Assembly (NCBI GenBank): GCA_947085035.1
Contig: CAMTUW010000010.1
Location: forward strand, 124,001-188,000
Direction of reading: 5' to 3'
Source of the DNA: CAMTUW01 sp947085035
Lineage (GTDB): Bacteria; Actinomycetota; Coriobacteriia; Anaerosomatales; PHET01
Length of the DNA: 64,000 bases
The translations under genes and the position numbers were made by a program. Positions 52,501 through 61,326 of the stretch are shown here, piece after piece (the first letter of the stretch is position 1; each line of letters starts with the position of its first letter). Under the pieces are notes generated by a model. The model was not told where the DNA came from and ran no database searches. It was given only the letters and a program-made list of their open reading frames with translations.

Positions 52501-54210
52501 GTGGATGACACGTTGATCCTTGACCGCTACCGCCCCCTCGAGGTTCTCGGCGAGGGCGGTTTCGGAGTCGTCGTACTCGCGTGGGACACGCGGATGCAGC
52601 GCCGCGTCGCGATCAAGCGGTTCGACCTACCGCTCGACATCCACGGCGATCCCCACCGTCCCCCGGGCCTTGCCGAGGCACGCACTGCAGCCATGCTCAA
52701 CCATCCCGGCATCGTCACGGCCCTTGACTTCGACACCGATTCCGACGAGGCGTTCATCGTCATGGAGCACGTCGACGGCGCGTCGCTCGCCACCCTGCTC
52801 GACGAGGTCGCCGGGCCGCTCACCTCCCACGAGGTCGCGGCGATCGTCGAGGGAGTGGCCTGCGCACTGGAGTTCGCGCACGACAACGGGGTGCTGCACC
52901 TCGACATCAAGCCTGGAAACGTCCTGGTGACGCGAGACGGGCGGATCAAGGTCGCCGACTTCGGACTCGCGGAGCTCTCGACGCTCACCGGACACGGTGC
53001 GGCCTTCGGTGGCACTCCGGGTCACATGCCTCCCGAGCAACGCACGGGCGGGGAGCTTGACGAGCGCACCGACGAGTGGAGCCTCGCCGTCCTGGCGTAC
53101 GAGTGCCTCACCGGCGAGAACCCGAATCTCGACACCACAGGCCAGGTGAACCTGCCCGCGCGGCTCGACGAAGTCCTCTTGACAGCTATGGCGGACAACC
53201 CCTCTGAGCGTTACCGATCTATGGATGAGTTCTGCTCGGCACTGGAACCCCTCCTTGGCGACGCGGTGACGGGGCGACACTCGTTGGCGGATCTCGTCTC
53301 CGAATGCGTGAACGAACTCGAAGACGGAACCGGACTTGAACGCGTGGGCCTGTGGGATCGCTTGGGAGGCCGGCTGGGGTCGACGTTCGTCAGGCTGATC
53401 GCCGCCGTTCAGGCGGGGTGGCTCGCCTGGATGGGGCTGGCGCCGCTTGGCCTCGATCAGCCCGCTCATCTCGCGGGGAGCGCTCTCGTGGTCGCAGCCG
53501 GCGCACTGGCTCCGTCGCTGGGGATCGGGCTGGGTGTCGTCTGCATGGTCACCGGACTGTTCGCGGCCGGTCTGCCCCTCGCGGGTGCCGGACTCGCCGT
53601 GTTCGGCGCCGTGTGGTGGTGGGCCGTCGCGCGCCGAAGTCCCGGTGCGGCCGTGTTGCCACTCGCTGCACCGATGCTCGGGGCGCTCAGCCTCCCCCTC
53701 GCCCAGCAGCTGATCGCCGGGTTCGCGCTGCGTCCGCTCGCTGCGGCCGTCAGTGGGCTTCTCGGCGGGGTTCTCGCCTTGCTCGCTTCGGCGGCCACTC
53801 TGCACGGCCCGCCCTACTCGAATGTCGGAGCCTCTCTCGCCGTGCGTCTGTGGGACCTGGATCTCGCGGGCAACTCGATCGAGGCGCTCGTCACCTCGCC
53901 CGCCACCTGGGTCGCGCTCGCGGGCTGGCCACTCGCCGCCGCGCTCATGGCCGTGGGCTGCTCTCGAGCGAGCCGACTCGGGGCGTTTCTCGGGACGATC
54001 GCCGGATCCGCGGCCTTGTTCGGCGCCTACACGCTGGCCGGGCGCGTCGCGATCGCGAGCTCGTCGCCTACGGCATCCGAATGGACGGGATCGAATCTGT
54101 CCCTGGTACAGGCGGGCTCACTTATACTGGTGCTGCTCGTGGTTGCGCTCGGAGCGCCGCTACGAGCCGAAGAGGAGCCGGTGCGCGGTCGCACCACGAT
54201 GGAGGACTGA
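52501..54210 (+). CDS. Ser/Thr protein kinase with multi-pass membrane C-terminus
   Basis: A 569-residue protein: kinase domain about 8-275 and some eight to ten hydrophobic segments from about 300 to 560 (AHLAGSALVVAAGALAPSLG, GLFAAGLPLAGAGLAVFGAVWWW). The glycine loop is GEGGFGVV, the ATP lysine K39 lies in VAIKRFD, and DFG is intact. The catalytic loop reads HLD at 133-135 rather than HRD (HLDIKPGN), so it is a non-RD type. GAGGAG four bases upstream favours GTG 52501; GTG 52456 is in frame. It opens the cluster with FHA proteins, phosphatase, SEDS-PBP and PknB. Confidence 0.85.
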   Translation: MDDTLILDRYRPLEVLGEGGFGVVVLAWDTRMQRRVAIKRFDLPLDIHGDPHRPPGLAEARTAAMLNHPGIVTALDFDTDSDEAFIVMEHVDGASLATLLDEVAGPLTSHEVAAIVEGVACALEFAHDNGVLHLDIKPGNVLVTRDGRIKVADFGLAELSTLTGHGAAFGGTPGHMPPEQRTGGELDERTDEWSLAVLAYECLTGENPNLDTTGQVNLPARLDEVLLTAMADNPSERYRSMDEFCSALEPLLGDAVTGRHSLADLVSECVNELEDGTGLERVGLWDRLGGRLGSTFVRLIAAVQAGWLAWMGLAPLGLDQPAHLAGSALVVAAGALAPSLGIGLGVVCMVTGLFAAGLPLAGAGLAVFGAVWWWAVARRSPGAAVLPLAAPMLGALSLPLAQQLIAGFALRPLAAAVSGLLGGVLALLASAATLHGPPYSNVGASLAVRLWDLDLAGNSIEALVTSPATWVALAGWPLAAALMAVGCSRASRLGAFLGTIAGSAALFGAYTLAGRVAIASSSPTASEWTGSNLSLVQAGSLILVLLVVALGAPLRAEEEPVRGRTTMED

Positions 54211-54220
54211 CGCGGAAACC

Positions 54221-55021
54221 GTGAGCATCCTGTCCGATTTCGAAGACCGGGTCGGACGCGCCATCGAAGGCGTGTTCGCCGGCGTGTTCCGCGGCCCGGT
54301 GCAGCCTGCCGAACTCGCGCGCGCAGCGGCCAAGGAGATGGACCGGCGGCGCAAGCTGGGCGTTGGCAAGGTCTACGCGCCCACGCTCTATTCGGTGTTG
54401 ATCTCCCCTGCCGATGCGGAACAACTGGGCGGCTTCACCGACACCCTGGCTGCTGAACTGGAAACGTACCTGCGTGGCTACGCGCAAGAACGCGACTACG
54501 AACTCGCCTGCCGTCCGCGCACGCGTTTTCTCGTGGACGAGGACCTCAAGCTGGGTCGCTTCGAGGTGATCGGCGAGCTTCTCTCGCCCGAACAGGTCGC
54601 TGCCGAGATGGGCGACGACGTTGCTGGTGCGTCGCAGGTCGCTACGCCGGTCTCGCCCGGACCCGAGCCCGATGACGCATCGGACACCTTCGCTTCGACC
54701 GGCATCTGGCAGGCGACCCCGGATGCCACGCCCCGACTCGCCACCGTGACGGTCCCAGGTGTCGCGCACGATGTCGCGCTCATAGGTGACCGCATCGTCG
54801 TTGGGCGCCTGTCGGCCTGCGGAATCTGTCTGGACGACAACAACGTCTCGCGCGAGCATGCGGCCTTCGTGCGTTCGGAATCGAACTGGGACGTCGTCGA
54901 CCTGGAGTCGACGAACGGCACGTTGGTCAACGGCGTGCGCGCTGCTCGCAAGCGTATGGTCGACGGTGACATCATCACGATCGGCGTGACCGAGCTCGTC
55001 TACCACGAACCGAGGGGCTGA
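54221..55021 (+). CDS. fhaA: FhaA-like protein (DUF3662 plus FHA)
   Basis: A 266-residue protein with the DUF3662 domain at about 1-115 (SILSDFEDRVGRAIEGVF, PAELARAAAKEMDRRR) and an FHA domain at about 185-262 (IVVGRLSACGICLDDNNVSREHA, DLESTNGTLVNG). FHA domains bind phosphothreonine, here probably on PASTA kinase targets. In mycobacteria FhaA regulates wall precursor flipping. The GTG start follows the kinase stop by ten bases, and fhaB follows after six. Confidence 0.93.
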   Translation: MSILSDFEDRVGRAIEGVFAGVFRGPVQPAELARAAAKEMDRRRKLGVGKVYAPTLYSVLISPADAEQLGGFTDTLAAELETYLRGYAQERDYELACRPRTRFLVDEDLKLGRFEVIGELLSPEQVAAEMGDDVAGASQVATPVSPGPEPDDASDTFASTGIWQATPDATPRLATVTVPGVAHDVALIGDRIVVGRLSACGICLDDNNVSREHAAFVRSESNWDVVDLESTNGTLVNGVRAARKRMVDGDIITIGVTELVYHEPRG

Positions 55022-55027
55022 GACTCA

Positions 55028-55444
55028 GTGATCGATGTCGCGCTGCTGGCCGGCCGACTCATACTCCTCGCGTTGCTGTACCTCTTCCTGTTCGCAACTG
55101 TGAGGACCGGCATCGGCCTCGTGTCAGGTGGTCGCCAGGTGCGCGAGGGCGCGATGACCCTCACGATCACGAGAGGCCCGCGCACATTGCAGGGCACCAG
55201 CATCGCTGTCAGTGGCCCCGTGGTCATCGGGCGCTCTGTGGGCGCAGACATCGTACTGGACGACGACTTCGTCTCAAGCAAGCACGCCAGAGCCTTCCCC
55301 TCGGGTTCTGAGACCCTGCTCGAGGATCTCGGGTCCACGAACGGCACGCTGCTCAACGGTCGCAGGATCGCAGGTGCACAGGAGCTTCGGCCCGGCGACG
55401 TCATCGACGTGGGCTCGATGCGCCTGGAGGTGGGACGCGGATGA
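55028..55444 (+). CDS. fhaB: FhaB-like membrane FHA protein
   Basis: A 138-residue protein with an N-terminal membrane segment (about 4-30, VALLAGRLILLALLYLFLFAT) and an FHA domain at about 60-135 (VVIGRSVGADIVLDDDFVSSKHA, EDLGSTNGTLLNG). It reads phosphothreonine at the membrane. GTG start; the stop overlaps the phosphatase ATG (ATGA at 55441-55444). Confidence 0.93.
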   Translation: MIDVALLAGRLILLALLYLFLFATVRTGIGLVSGGRQVREGAMTLTITRGPRTLQGTSIAVSGPVVIGRSVGADIVLDDDFVSSKHARAFPSGSETLLEDLGSTNGTLLNGRRIAGAQELRPGDVIDVGSMRLEVGRG

Positions 55445-56550
55445 GTGCGCGTGTGCGCCAGACGTGGGCGGCGCTGACCGACGTCGGTCGGGTTCGCTCG
55501 CACAACGAAGACGCCGTCTTGGCCTATCCTCCCCTGTTCGCGGTCGCAGACGGACTCGGCGGCCACGAGGCGGGCGAGGTGGCGAGCTCGCTCTCGATCG
55601 AGACCCTGCGCGACCATGCGCCCCGGCGCGCCGATGCCGCCGCGCTCGCGCGTGCCGTGAAGGCGGCGAACCGCGAGGTCATTCGAGCGGCTCGCGAGGG
55701 CGTCGGCGGAACCGGCATGGGCACGACCGTCACGGCGGCGATCGTCGAGGGCACGCGCGTCGTGGTGGCGCAGGTGGGCGACTCGCGAGCGTATCTGCTG
55801 CACGGCACCACGCTCTCCCGCGTCACCCAGGACCACTCGCTCGTCGCCGACCTGATCCGCGACGGCTCGCTCACAGAGGCCGAGGCTCGCCGCCATCCGC
55901 AACGCAGCGTCATCACACGCGCGCTGGGCACCGACCCCGGTCTGGCCGTCGATACCTTCGAGATCGACTCCTCGCCGGGCGACCGACTGTTGCTGTGCTC
56001 CGACGGCCTCACGAGCATGCTCCCCGACGACACCATCGCAGAACTTCTCGGTGGCTACCGCGATCCGTCCAGTGCGGCTCACGCCCTCATCGAGGCCGCG
56101 AACGAAGCGGGAGGCCAGGACAACATCAGCGTCGTCGTGGTGGACCTGGGCGACGGCGCGGGAGAGAACCGCGGGCCACGGGAGTCCGAGCGACGCGCGC
56201 GCGGCTGGATCGCCGTGATCGGGTGGATCGTGGCCGCAGTGCTGGTGGTGACCGGCGTCGGCTTCGGGGCCTTCTCGCACGCGAAATCCCGCGCGTACCT
56301 CTCGGCCCAGGACGGCACGGTCGTCGTATTCCGCGGCGTGCCGGGCACGCTCGGACCACTCTCGTTGTCGTGGTTGGTGAAGCGGACAGACATCCCCGTC
56401 GCCGATCTGGAACCCGGCGACCAGCGGCGTCTCGCAGAGCACTGGGAGTTCGAGAGCGTGGACGCTGCTTTGGCGGTCGCGGACTCATTGCGCCGCGAAC
56501 TGCCGGCGGCGGCGCCTTCTCCCGACTCCTCGCCCACCCCGAACCCGTAG
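55441..56550 (+). CDS. pstP: PP2C-type Ser/Thr phosphatase
   Basis: A 369-residue membrane phosphatase that reverses the work of the neighbouring kinases. Metal-binding motifs are present in order: VGRVRSHNEDA, VADGLGGHEAGEVAS, VGDSRAYLL, SDGLTSML and GGQDNISVVVV. A membrane segment follows at about 255-280 (WIAVIGWIVAAVLVVTGVGF) and then an outer part of about 85 residues ending in Pro/Ser-rich sequence. Gene order fhaB-pstP-rodA/pbpA is as in other Actinobacteria. Confidence 0.94.
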   Translation: MSARVRQTWAALTDVGRVRSHNEDAVLAYPPLFAVADGLGGHEAGEVASSLSIETLRDHAPRRADAAALARAVKAANREVIRAAREGVGGTGMGTTVTAAIVEGTRVVVAQVGDSRAYLLHGTTLSRVTQDHSLVADLIRDGSLTEAEARRHPQRSVITRALGTDPGLAVDTFEIDSSPGDRLLLCSDGLTSMLPDDTIAELLGGYRDPSSAAHALIEAANEAGGQDNISVVVVDLGDGAGENRGPRESERRARGWIAVIGWIVAAVLVVTGVGFGAFSHAKSRAYLSAQDGTVVVFRGVPGTLGPLSLSWLVKRTDIPVADLEPGDQRRLAEHWEFESVDAALAVADSLRRELPAAAPSPDSSPTPNP

Positions 56551-56559
56551 GCCGCGACG

Positions 56560-59322
56560 ATGCGCTCCCGCCGCACCAGCGAACTCCTCCTGCTCATGGC
56601 GGCGGCGTTGCCGGTCCTTCTCGTGTTCGCGCTCGTCGAGGCCGAGCAGGCACGCGCGTTCGGATGGGCGCAGCTCGCGGTGCCCGGCGCTCTGCTCGCC
56701 GCCTTCGTCGCCGCACATCTCGCCGTGAGGCGCTTCACGCCGGGCGCTGACTCAGCGCTGCTGCCCATCGCGTTCGTGCTGTCGGGCCTGGGGCTCGCGT
56801 TCGTCACGCGCTTGGACCGCGATCTGGCCGCGAGCCAGGTCGTGTGGCTGTTCGTCGGCGTGACCGCACTCGTGCTCACGCTCGCGGCCGTGCCCTCACT
56901 CGAGCGGCTGGGGCGCTACAAGTACAGCGTCATGCTCGCGGGAATCGTCTTGCTGGTCCTGCCCGCCATCTTCGGGCGCGAGATCAACGGCGCGAAGCTG
57001 TGGATCCACATCGGCTCGATGTCGTTTCAGCCCGGTGAGATCGCGAAGATCCTCATCGTGATCTTTCTCGCCGCCTATCTGGCCGAGCATCGCGAGATGC
57101 TCTCCGTCTCGACCCGCCGTGTGCTGGGTCTCAATCTGCCCGAGCCACGCACGCTCGGGCCGCTGCTGTTGATGTGGGCCGTGTCGCTGTTCGTACTCGT
57201 CTTCGAGAGGGATCTGGGCTCGAGCCTGCTGCTGTTCGGAACGTTCCTCTTCATGATCTACATCGCCACCGGCCGGGCCGGCTACGTGGTGGTGGGGCTC
57301 GCGTTCTTCGCGGCGGGAGCGACCGCCGCATGGCGCGTGTTCGATCACGTCCAGACGCGTGTCGCGATCTGGATCGACCCCTTCGCCGACGCGGCGGGAC
57401 GCGGCTACCAGCTGGTGCAATCACTGTTCGCTCTGGCCGCTGGGGGACTCGTCGGGGTAGGACCCGGCAAGGGCCTGCCCGAACGCATCCCCTTCGTCGA
57501 GACGGACTTCATCTTCTCGGCGATCGGCGAGGAGCTGGGGCTGCTCGGCGCGGCGGCTGTAGTGCTGTGTTTCCTCGTCTTCACGTTTCGAGGGCTCGCA
57601 ACGGCGACTCGCGCGCGATCCGACGTCGCCGCGTTCATCGCTGCGGGCCTCGTCGCGTCCATCGCTCTGCAGACGTTCGTGATCGTCGGCGGCGTGACGC
57701 GGCTCATCCCGCTCACCGGCATCACGCTTCCGTTCATGAGCTACGGCGGCTCATCGCTCCTTTCGACGTTCATCGCCTTAGGGCTGCTGCTGCGCGCGGG
57801 CGACGAGGGTACCGGTACCGGGACGGAGATGCAGACGGCCGACGAAGACGTCGGCGTCTTGGGACGCATCGCGCTGGGGCGCCGTCTCACACGGGTCGCT
57901 ACCACGCTCGTGTTGCTTCTGGCGGCGCTGATCGCGAACCTGACGTGGCTGCAGGTCATCAACGCGCGCGCCCTCGTGAACTCACCCGCGAACAGTCGCG
58001 GTATCGCCGAGTCCGCCCGCTCCGACCGCGGCTCGATACTCACGCGCGACGGCGTGGTGCTGGCCGAGTCGGTGCGGGAGGGGCGCTCGACCTTCAAGCG
58101 CGTCTATCCGCGCGGCGCCTTCGCGGCACACACCGTCGGTTATCACTCGCTGCTTCGGGGTCGCTCCGGTATCGAGTCCGCAGCTGACGACGCGCTGTCC
58201 GGACACCGCACCTTCCGCACCTGGAACGACGTCGTGGATGCCGCGGCGGGCAAGCCGATCAAGGGCGACGACGTGGTGCTGACGATCGATTCTCGCGTGC
58301 AGAAGGCCGCCGAGAAGGCGCTCGCCGGGCGTCGCGGTGCTGTAGTCGCGCTGGACCCGCGCACGGGCGCGGTGCTCGCCAGCCACTCGGCTCCCGGCTA
58401 CGAGCCCGGCAACGTCGACGCGGGGTGGGACGTGCTCTCCTCGGCGGATGCGGCCTACCTGGTCGACCGCACGCGCCAGGCGCTCTACGCGCCCGGCTCG
58501 ACCTTCAAGGTCGTGACGCTCACGGGAGCCTACGGTGCCGGGATCGCGACCTCGGCCACGGCGTACCCGGGCCCGGCTCGCATGGAGATCGGCAACGCGC
58601 AGGTGACGAACTACGGTGGCAGCGGCTATGGACGCACCGACCTCGTGAACGCGTTGGCCAAGTCGGTGAACACCGTGTTCGCTCAGCTCGCGGTGGACCT
58701 GGGCGCGAAGCGACTCGTCGACCAATCCAAGCGCTTCGGCTTCGGTGAGAACCCCCCGTACGAGCTGGAGGTCAAGGCGTCGCTGATGCCGGTGCCCGAC
58801 GAGATGACCACGTGGGAGCTCGCGTGGGCCGGCGTCGGCCAGCCCGTGGGCGAGCACGAAAGCCCGCCCGGCCCGCAGGTGACGGTCATGCAGATGGCGC
58901 TCGTGGCGGCGGGCATCGGCAACGACGGCGTCGTGATGCGACCGTACCTGATCGACTCGGTCGTGGATCCGGATGCCGGTTCGGCATCGGCGCTCGCCAC
59001 CACACGCCCGCGGGAGTGGCTCACCGCCACCGATCCGGCCACAGCAGCAGCCGTTACCGCCGCCATGCGCGCGGTCGTCGAGCGGGGCAGCGGGACGCGC
59101 GCCCGCATCAAGGGCGTGAGCGTGGCCGGCAAGACCGGCACGGCTGAAGTGGGAAAGGGCCAGCCCGGCAACGCATGGTTCATCGCCTTCGCCCCTGCCA
59201 AGAATCCAACGGTGGCCGTGGCGCTGCTCGTCGAGATGACCAGCGGAACCGGCGGCCAAGAAGCTGCGCCCCGTGCGCGTGCGGTGCTCGAGGCGGCGCT
59301 GAAGGCACAGCGTGGCCGGTAA
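56560..59322 (+). CDS. SEDS glycosyltransferase fused to class B penicillin-binding protein
   Basis: A 920-residue fusion. Residues about 1-415 are a RodA/FtsW-type SEDS polymerase with ten membrane segments (WIHIGSMSFQPGEIAKI, FERDLGSSLLLFG, IGEELGLLGAAAVVL, LPFMSYGGSSLLST). A linker with an acidic stretch leads to one more membrane segment at about 446-466, then a class B PBP: S647-K650 in APGSTFK, S702-N704 in KSVN, and K858 in AGKTGTAEV. SEDS and bPBP normally form a complex from two genes; here linkage is covalent in one continuous frame. It polymerises and cross-links peptidoglycan, under control of the neighbouring kinases and phosphatase. Confidence 0.93.
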   Translation: MRSRRTSELLLLMAAALPVLLVFALVEAEQARAFGWAQLAVPGALLAAFVAAHLAVRRFTPGADSALLPIAFVLSGLGLAFVTRLDRDLAASQVVWLFVGVTALVLTLAAVPSLERLGRYKYSVMLAGIVLLVLPAIFGREINGAKLWIHIGSMSFQPGEIAKILIVIFLAAYLAEHREMLSVSTRRVLGLNLPEPRTLGPLLLMWAVSLFVLVFERDLGSSLLLFGTFLFMIYIATGRAGYVVVGLAFFAAGATAAWRVFDHVQTRVAIWIDPFADAAGRGYQLVQSLFALAAGGLVGVGPGKGLPERIPFVETDFIFSAIGEELGLLGAAAVVLCFLVFTFRGLATATRARSDVAAFIAAGLVASIALQTFVIVGGVTRLIPLTGITLPFMSYGGSSLLSTFIALGLLLRAGDEGTGTGTEMQTADEDVGVLGRIALGRRLTRVATTLVLLLAALIANLTWLQVINARALVNSPANSRGIAESARSDRGSILTRDGVVLAESVREGRSTFKRVYPRGAFAAHTVGYHSLLRGRSGIESAADDALSGHRTFRTWNDVVDAAAGKPIKGDDVVLTIDSRVQKAAEKALAGRRGAVVALDPRTGAVLASHSAPGYEPGNVDAGWDVLSSADAAYLVDRTRQALYAPGSTFKVVTLTGAYGAGIATSATAYPGPARMEIGNAQVTNYGGSGYGRTDLVNALAKSVNTVFAQLAVDLGAKRLVDQSKRFGFGENPPYELEVKASLMPVPDEMTTWELAWAGVGQPVGEHESPPGPQVTVMQMALVAAGIGNDGVVMRPYLIDSVVDPDAGSASALATTRPREWLTATDPATAAAVTAAMRAVVERGSGTRARIKGVSVAGKTGTAEVGKGQPGNAWFIAFAPAKNPTVAVALLVEMTSGTGGQEAAPRARAVLEAALKAQRGR

Positions 59323-59418
59323 TGGTCTCCGATGCGCCCACACCCCGGCGCTTCGGCTAGAATGTGGACAGCCGGGGGCGGATCGTCCCCGCAGGTGGCG
59401 AGCGTGGAGGCTGGATAC

Positions 59419-61251
59419 GTGAATGACAGGGTCTTTGGACGTAGATACCGCGTGACCGAGCAGATCGGCTCGGGCGGGATGGCCACGGTCTACAAGGCCG
59501 TCGACGAGACGCTCGGTCGCACCGTCGCGATCAAGGTCCTGCACCCCCGCTACGCGAGCGACCGCGACTTCGCGGTGCGTTTTCGCCGCGAGGCGCAAGC
59601 CGCTGCCAACCTGCAAAGCCCCAACATCGTCAACATCTACGACTGGGGCCAGGACGGGGACACGTACTACATCGTGATGGAGCTCGTTCGCGGCTCCGAC
59701 CTGAAAAGCATCATCACCGAGAATGGCGCGCTCGATTCGAAACGAGTCGCCGAGATCGGCGCCCAGGTCTGCTCGGCACTCTCGGTCGCGCACGGCTACG
59801 ACGTGATCCATCGCGACATCAAACCGCACAACATCATGGTGGGCCCCGACGGTTCCGTGAAGGTCATGGATTTCGGCATCGCGCGGGCAGGCAACACGAC
59901 CATGACACAGACCGGCTCGGTGTTGGGCACGGCGCACTACGTCTCGCCCGAGCAGGCGCAGGGCCGCGAACTCAAGCCGCAAAGCGACCTGTACTCGCTA
60001 GGCGTCGCGCTCTACGAAGCCGCCACCGGACAGGTTCCCTTCGACGCGGACACGCCGGTGGCGGTGGCGCTGAAGCAGGTCAACGAGCAGCCGATCCGTC
60101 CCACTCGCGTCAACCGAGACGTCGATCCCGCGCTCGAGCGTGTCATCGGCCGTGCACTCAGCAAAGATCCCACGAAGCGACACGCGACCGCCGATGAGAT
60201 GCGGCGCGATCTGCTGCGGGTGGTGTCCGGCGAAGCTGCGGGCGAACGAGACTCGGGTGCGGCGGCGAACGACTCTGATCGCACCAGCGTTCTGCCTCGC
60301 GTTCCGGAGCAAGCTCCTTACGAACAGGGGCCCACGATCCGCCCTGTCCCGCAAAGGCGACGGCTGTGGCCTTGGATCGCATTGGCGGCCGCGCTCATCG
60401 TCGCGGGTCTCGTGGTCGCGTATGCCATGGGGCTCCTCGGTGTGCAGTCCGCCAAGGTCCCCTCGCTGATCGGTAAGACGCAGGTCGAGGCCGAGGCGCT
60501 CATCGTCGAAGCCGGTTTCGCCTTGGGTGAGCCGGAGCAGCGGTTCGATGACGCGGCAACGGGCACGGTCATCGACCAGTCCCCGGTCGCCAACGCCTCC
60601 GCCGAGAAGGGCTCGGAGATCAATCTCGTGGTGAGCAAGGGGCCGGAGTTGACCGAGGTGCCTACGATCATCGGTCTGTCCGAGGAAGAGGCCCTGGCGG
60701 CACTGGAGGAAGCGGGGCTCATTCCGGCACCGCTTCCCGACCGGTTCAACGACAAGTTCGAAGCCGGTGACGTGTTTCAGCAAGACCCGGGACCCGGCGA
60801 GATGGTCCGCAAGGGCTCGACAGTGCAGTTCGTAGCCTCGCGAGGCGTCGAATCGACGAAAGTCCCCAACGTCGTTGGCAAGTCACGAGCCAAGGCTGAG
60901 GCCGCGTTGCGAGAGGCGGGCTTCAAGCCTTTGGTGACCGAGGAGTTCGACGCGAAAGTCGCAAAAGGCAAGGTCGTGAGCCAGAACCCCAAGGCGGATC
61001 TTCAGGTGGCGCTCGGCTCGGCGGTGGCGATCGTCGTCAGCAAGGGTCAGGAGCGCGTCTTGATCCCCGATGTCATCGGGAGAAGCCAACTCGACGCGAC
61101 GAACACGCTCGAAGCAGCCGGGTTCGTGGTCAAGATCCGCTACGAGCCGCACGCCAACAACAACATAGTCCTGGATCAGAATCCCAGCCCCAAATCGAGC
61201 GCGACGAAGGGCTCGAAGGTCGAGTTGCTGGTCGACGGAGTCGCGCCGTAG
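59419..61251 (+). CDS. pknB: PASTA-domain Ser/Thr kinase PknB
   Basis: A 610-residue receptor kinase: kinase domain about 10-275 (GSGGMATVY, ATP lysine K39, HRDIKPHN, DFG and GTAHYVSPEQ), juxtamembrane part, membrane segment about 314-336 (WPWIALAAALIVAGLVVAYAM) and four PASTA repeats at about 345-608, each opening with a VP-x2-IG-type strand (VPSLIGK, VPTIIGL, VPNVVGK, IPDVIGR). PASTA repeats sense wall fragments or lipid II. GGAGG eight bases before GTG 59419 sets the start. A TAGAAT hexamer at 59358 may give it its own promoter. Confidence 0.95.
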   Translation: MNDRVFGRRYRVTEQIGSGGMATVYKAVDETLGRTVAIKVLHPRYASDRDFAVRFRREAQAAANLQSPNIVNIYDWGQDGDTYYIVMELVRGSDLKSIITENGALDSKRVAEIGAQVCSALSVAHGYDVIHRDIKPHNIMVGPDGSVKVMDFGIARAGNTTMTQTGSVLGTAHYVSPEQAQGRELKPQSDLYSLGVALYEAATGQVPFDADTPVAVALKQVNEQPIRPTRVNRDVDPALERVIGRALSKDPTKRHATADEMRRDLLRVVSGEAAGERDSGAAANDSDRTSVLPRVPEQAPYEQGPTIRPVPQRRRLWPWIALAAALIVAGLVVAYAMGLLGVQSAKVPSLIGKTQVEAEALIVEAGFALGEPEQRFDDAATGTVIDQSPVANASAEKGSEINLVVSKGPELTEVPTIIGLSEEEALAALEEAGLIPAPLPDRFNDKFEAGDVFQQDPGPGEMVRKGSTVQFVASRGVESTKVPNVVGKSRAKAEAALREAGFKPLVTEEFDAKVAKGKVVSQNPKADLQVALGSAVAIVVSKGQERVLIPDVIGRSQLDATNTLEAAGFVVKIRYEPHANNNIVLDQNPSPKSSATKGSKVELLVDGVAP

Positions 61252-61270
61252 TAGCGAAGCATGCCCTAGT

Positions 61271-61324
61271 GTGTCCTTGCATGAAGGATATCTTTTTGCT
61301 AGTATATCCTCACAGAAAGGACAC
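61271..61324 (+). promoter_or_regulatory. 54-bp nested dyad covering the ribosome site of the DUF4143 ATPase gene
   Basis: Outer arms GTGTCCTT (61271-61278) and AAGGACAC (61317-61324) and inner arms AGGATAT (61285-61291) and ATATCCT (61304-61310) share one centre (61297.5) with equal 6-base spacers. The right outer arm contains the AAAGGA ribosome site of GTG 61327, so an RNA fold would hide it; as DNA it would suit a dimeric or tetrameric repressor. Confidence 0.6.
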
Positions 61325-61326
61325 CT

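Noticed and set aside
56560..59322. SEDS-PBP fusion as a frameshift or missed stop artefact
   Set aside because: Both parts and the linker are in one frame without interruption, with no start-like signal or ribosome site at the joint.
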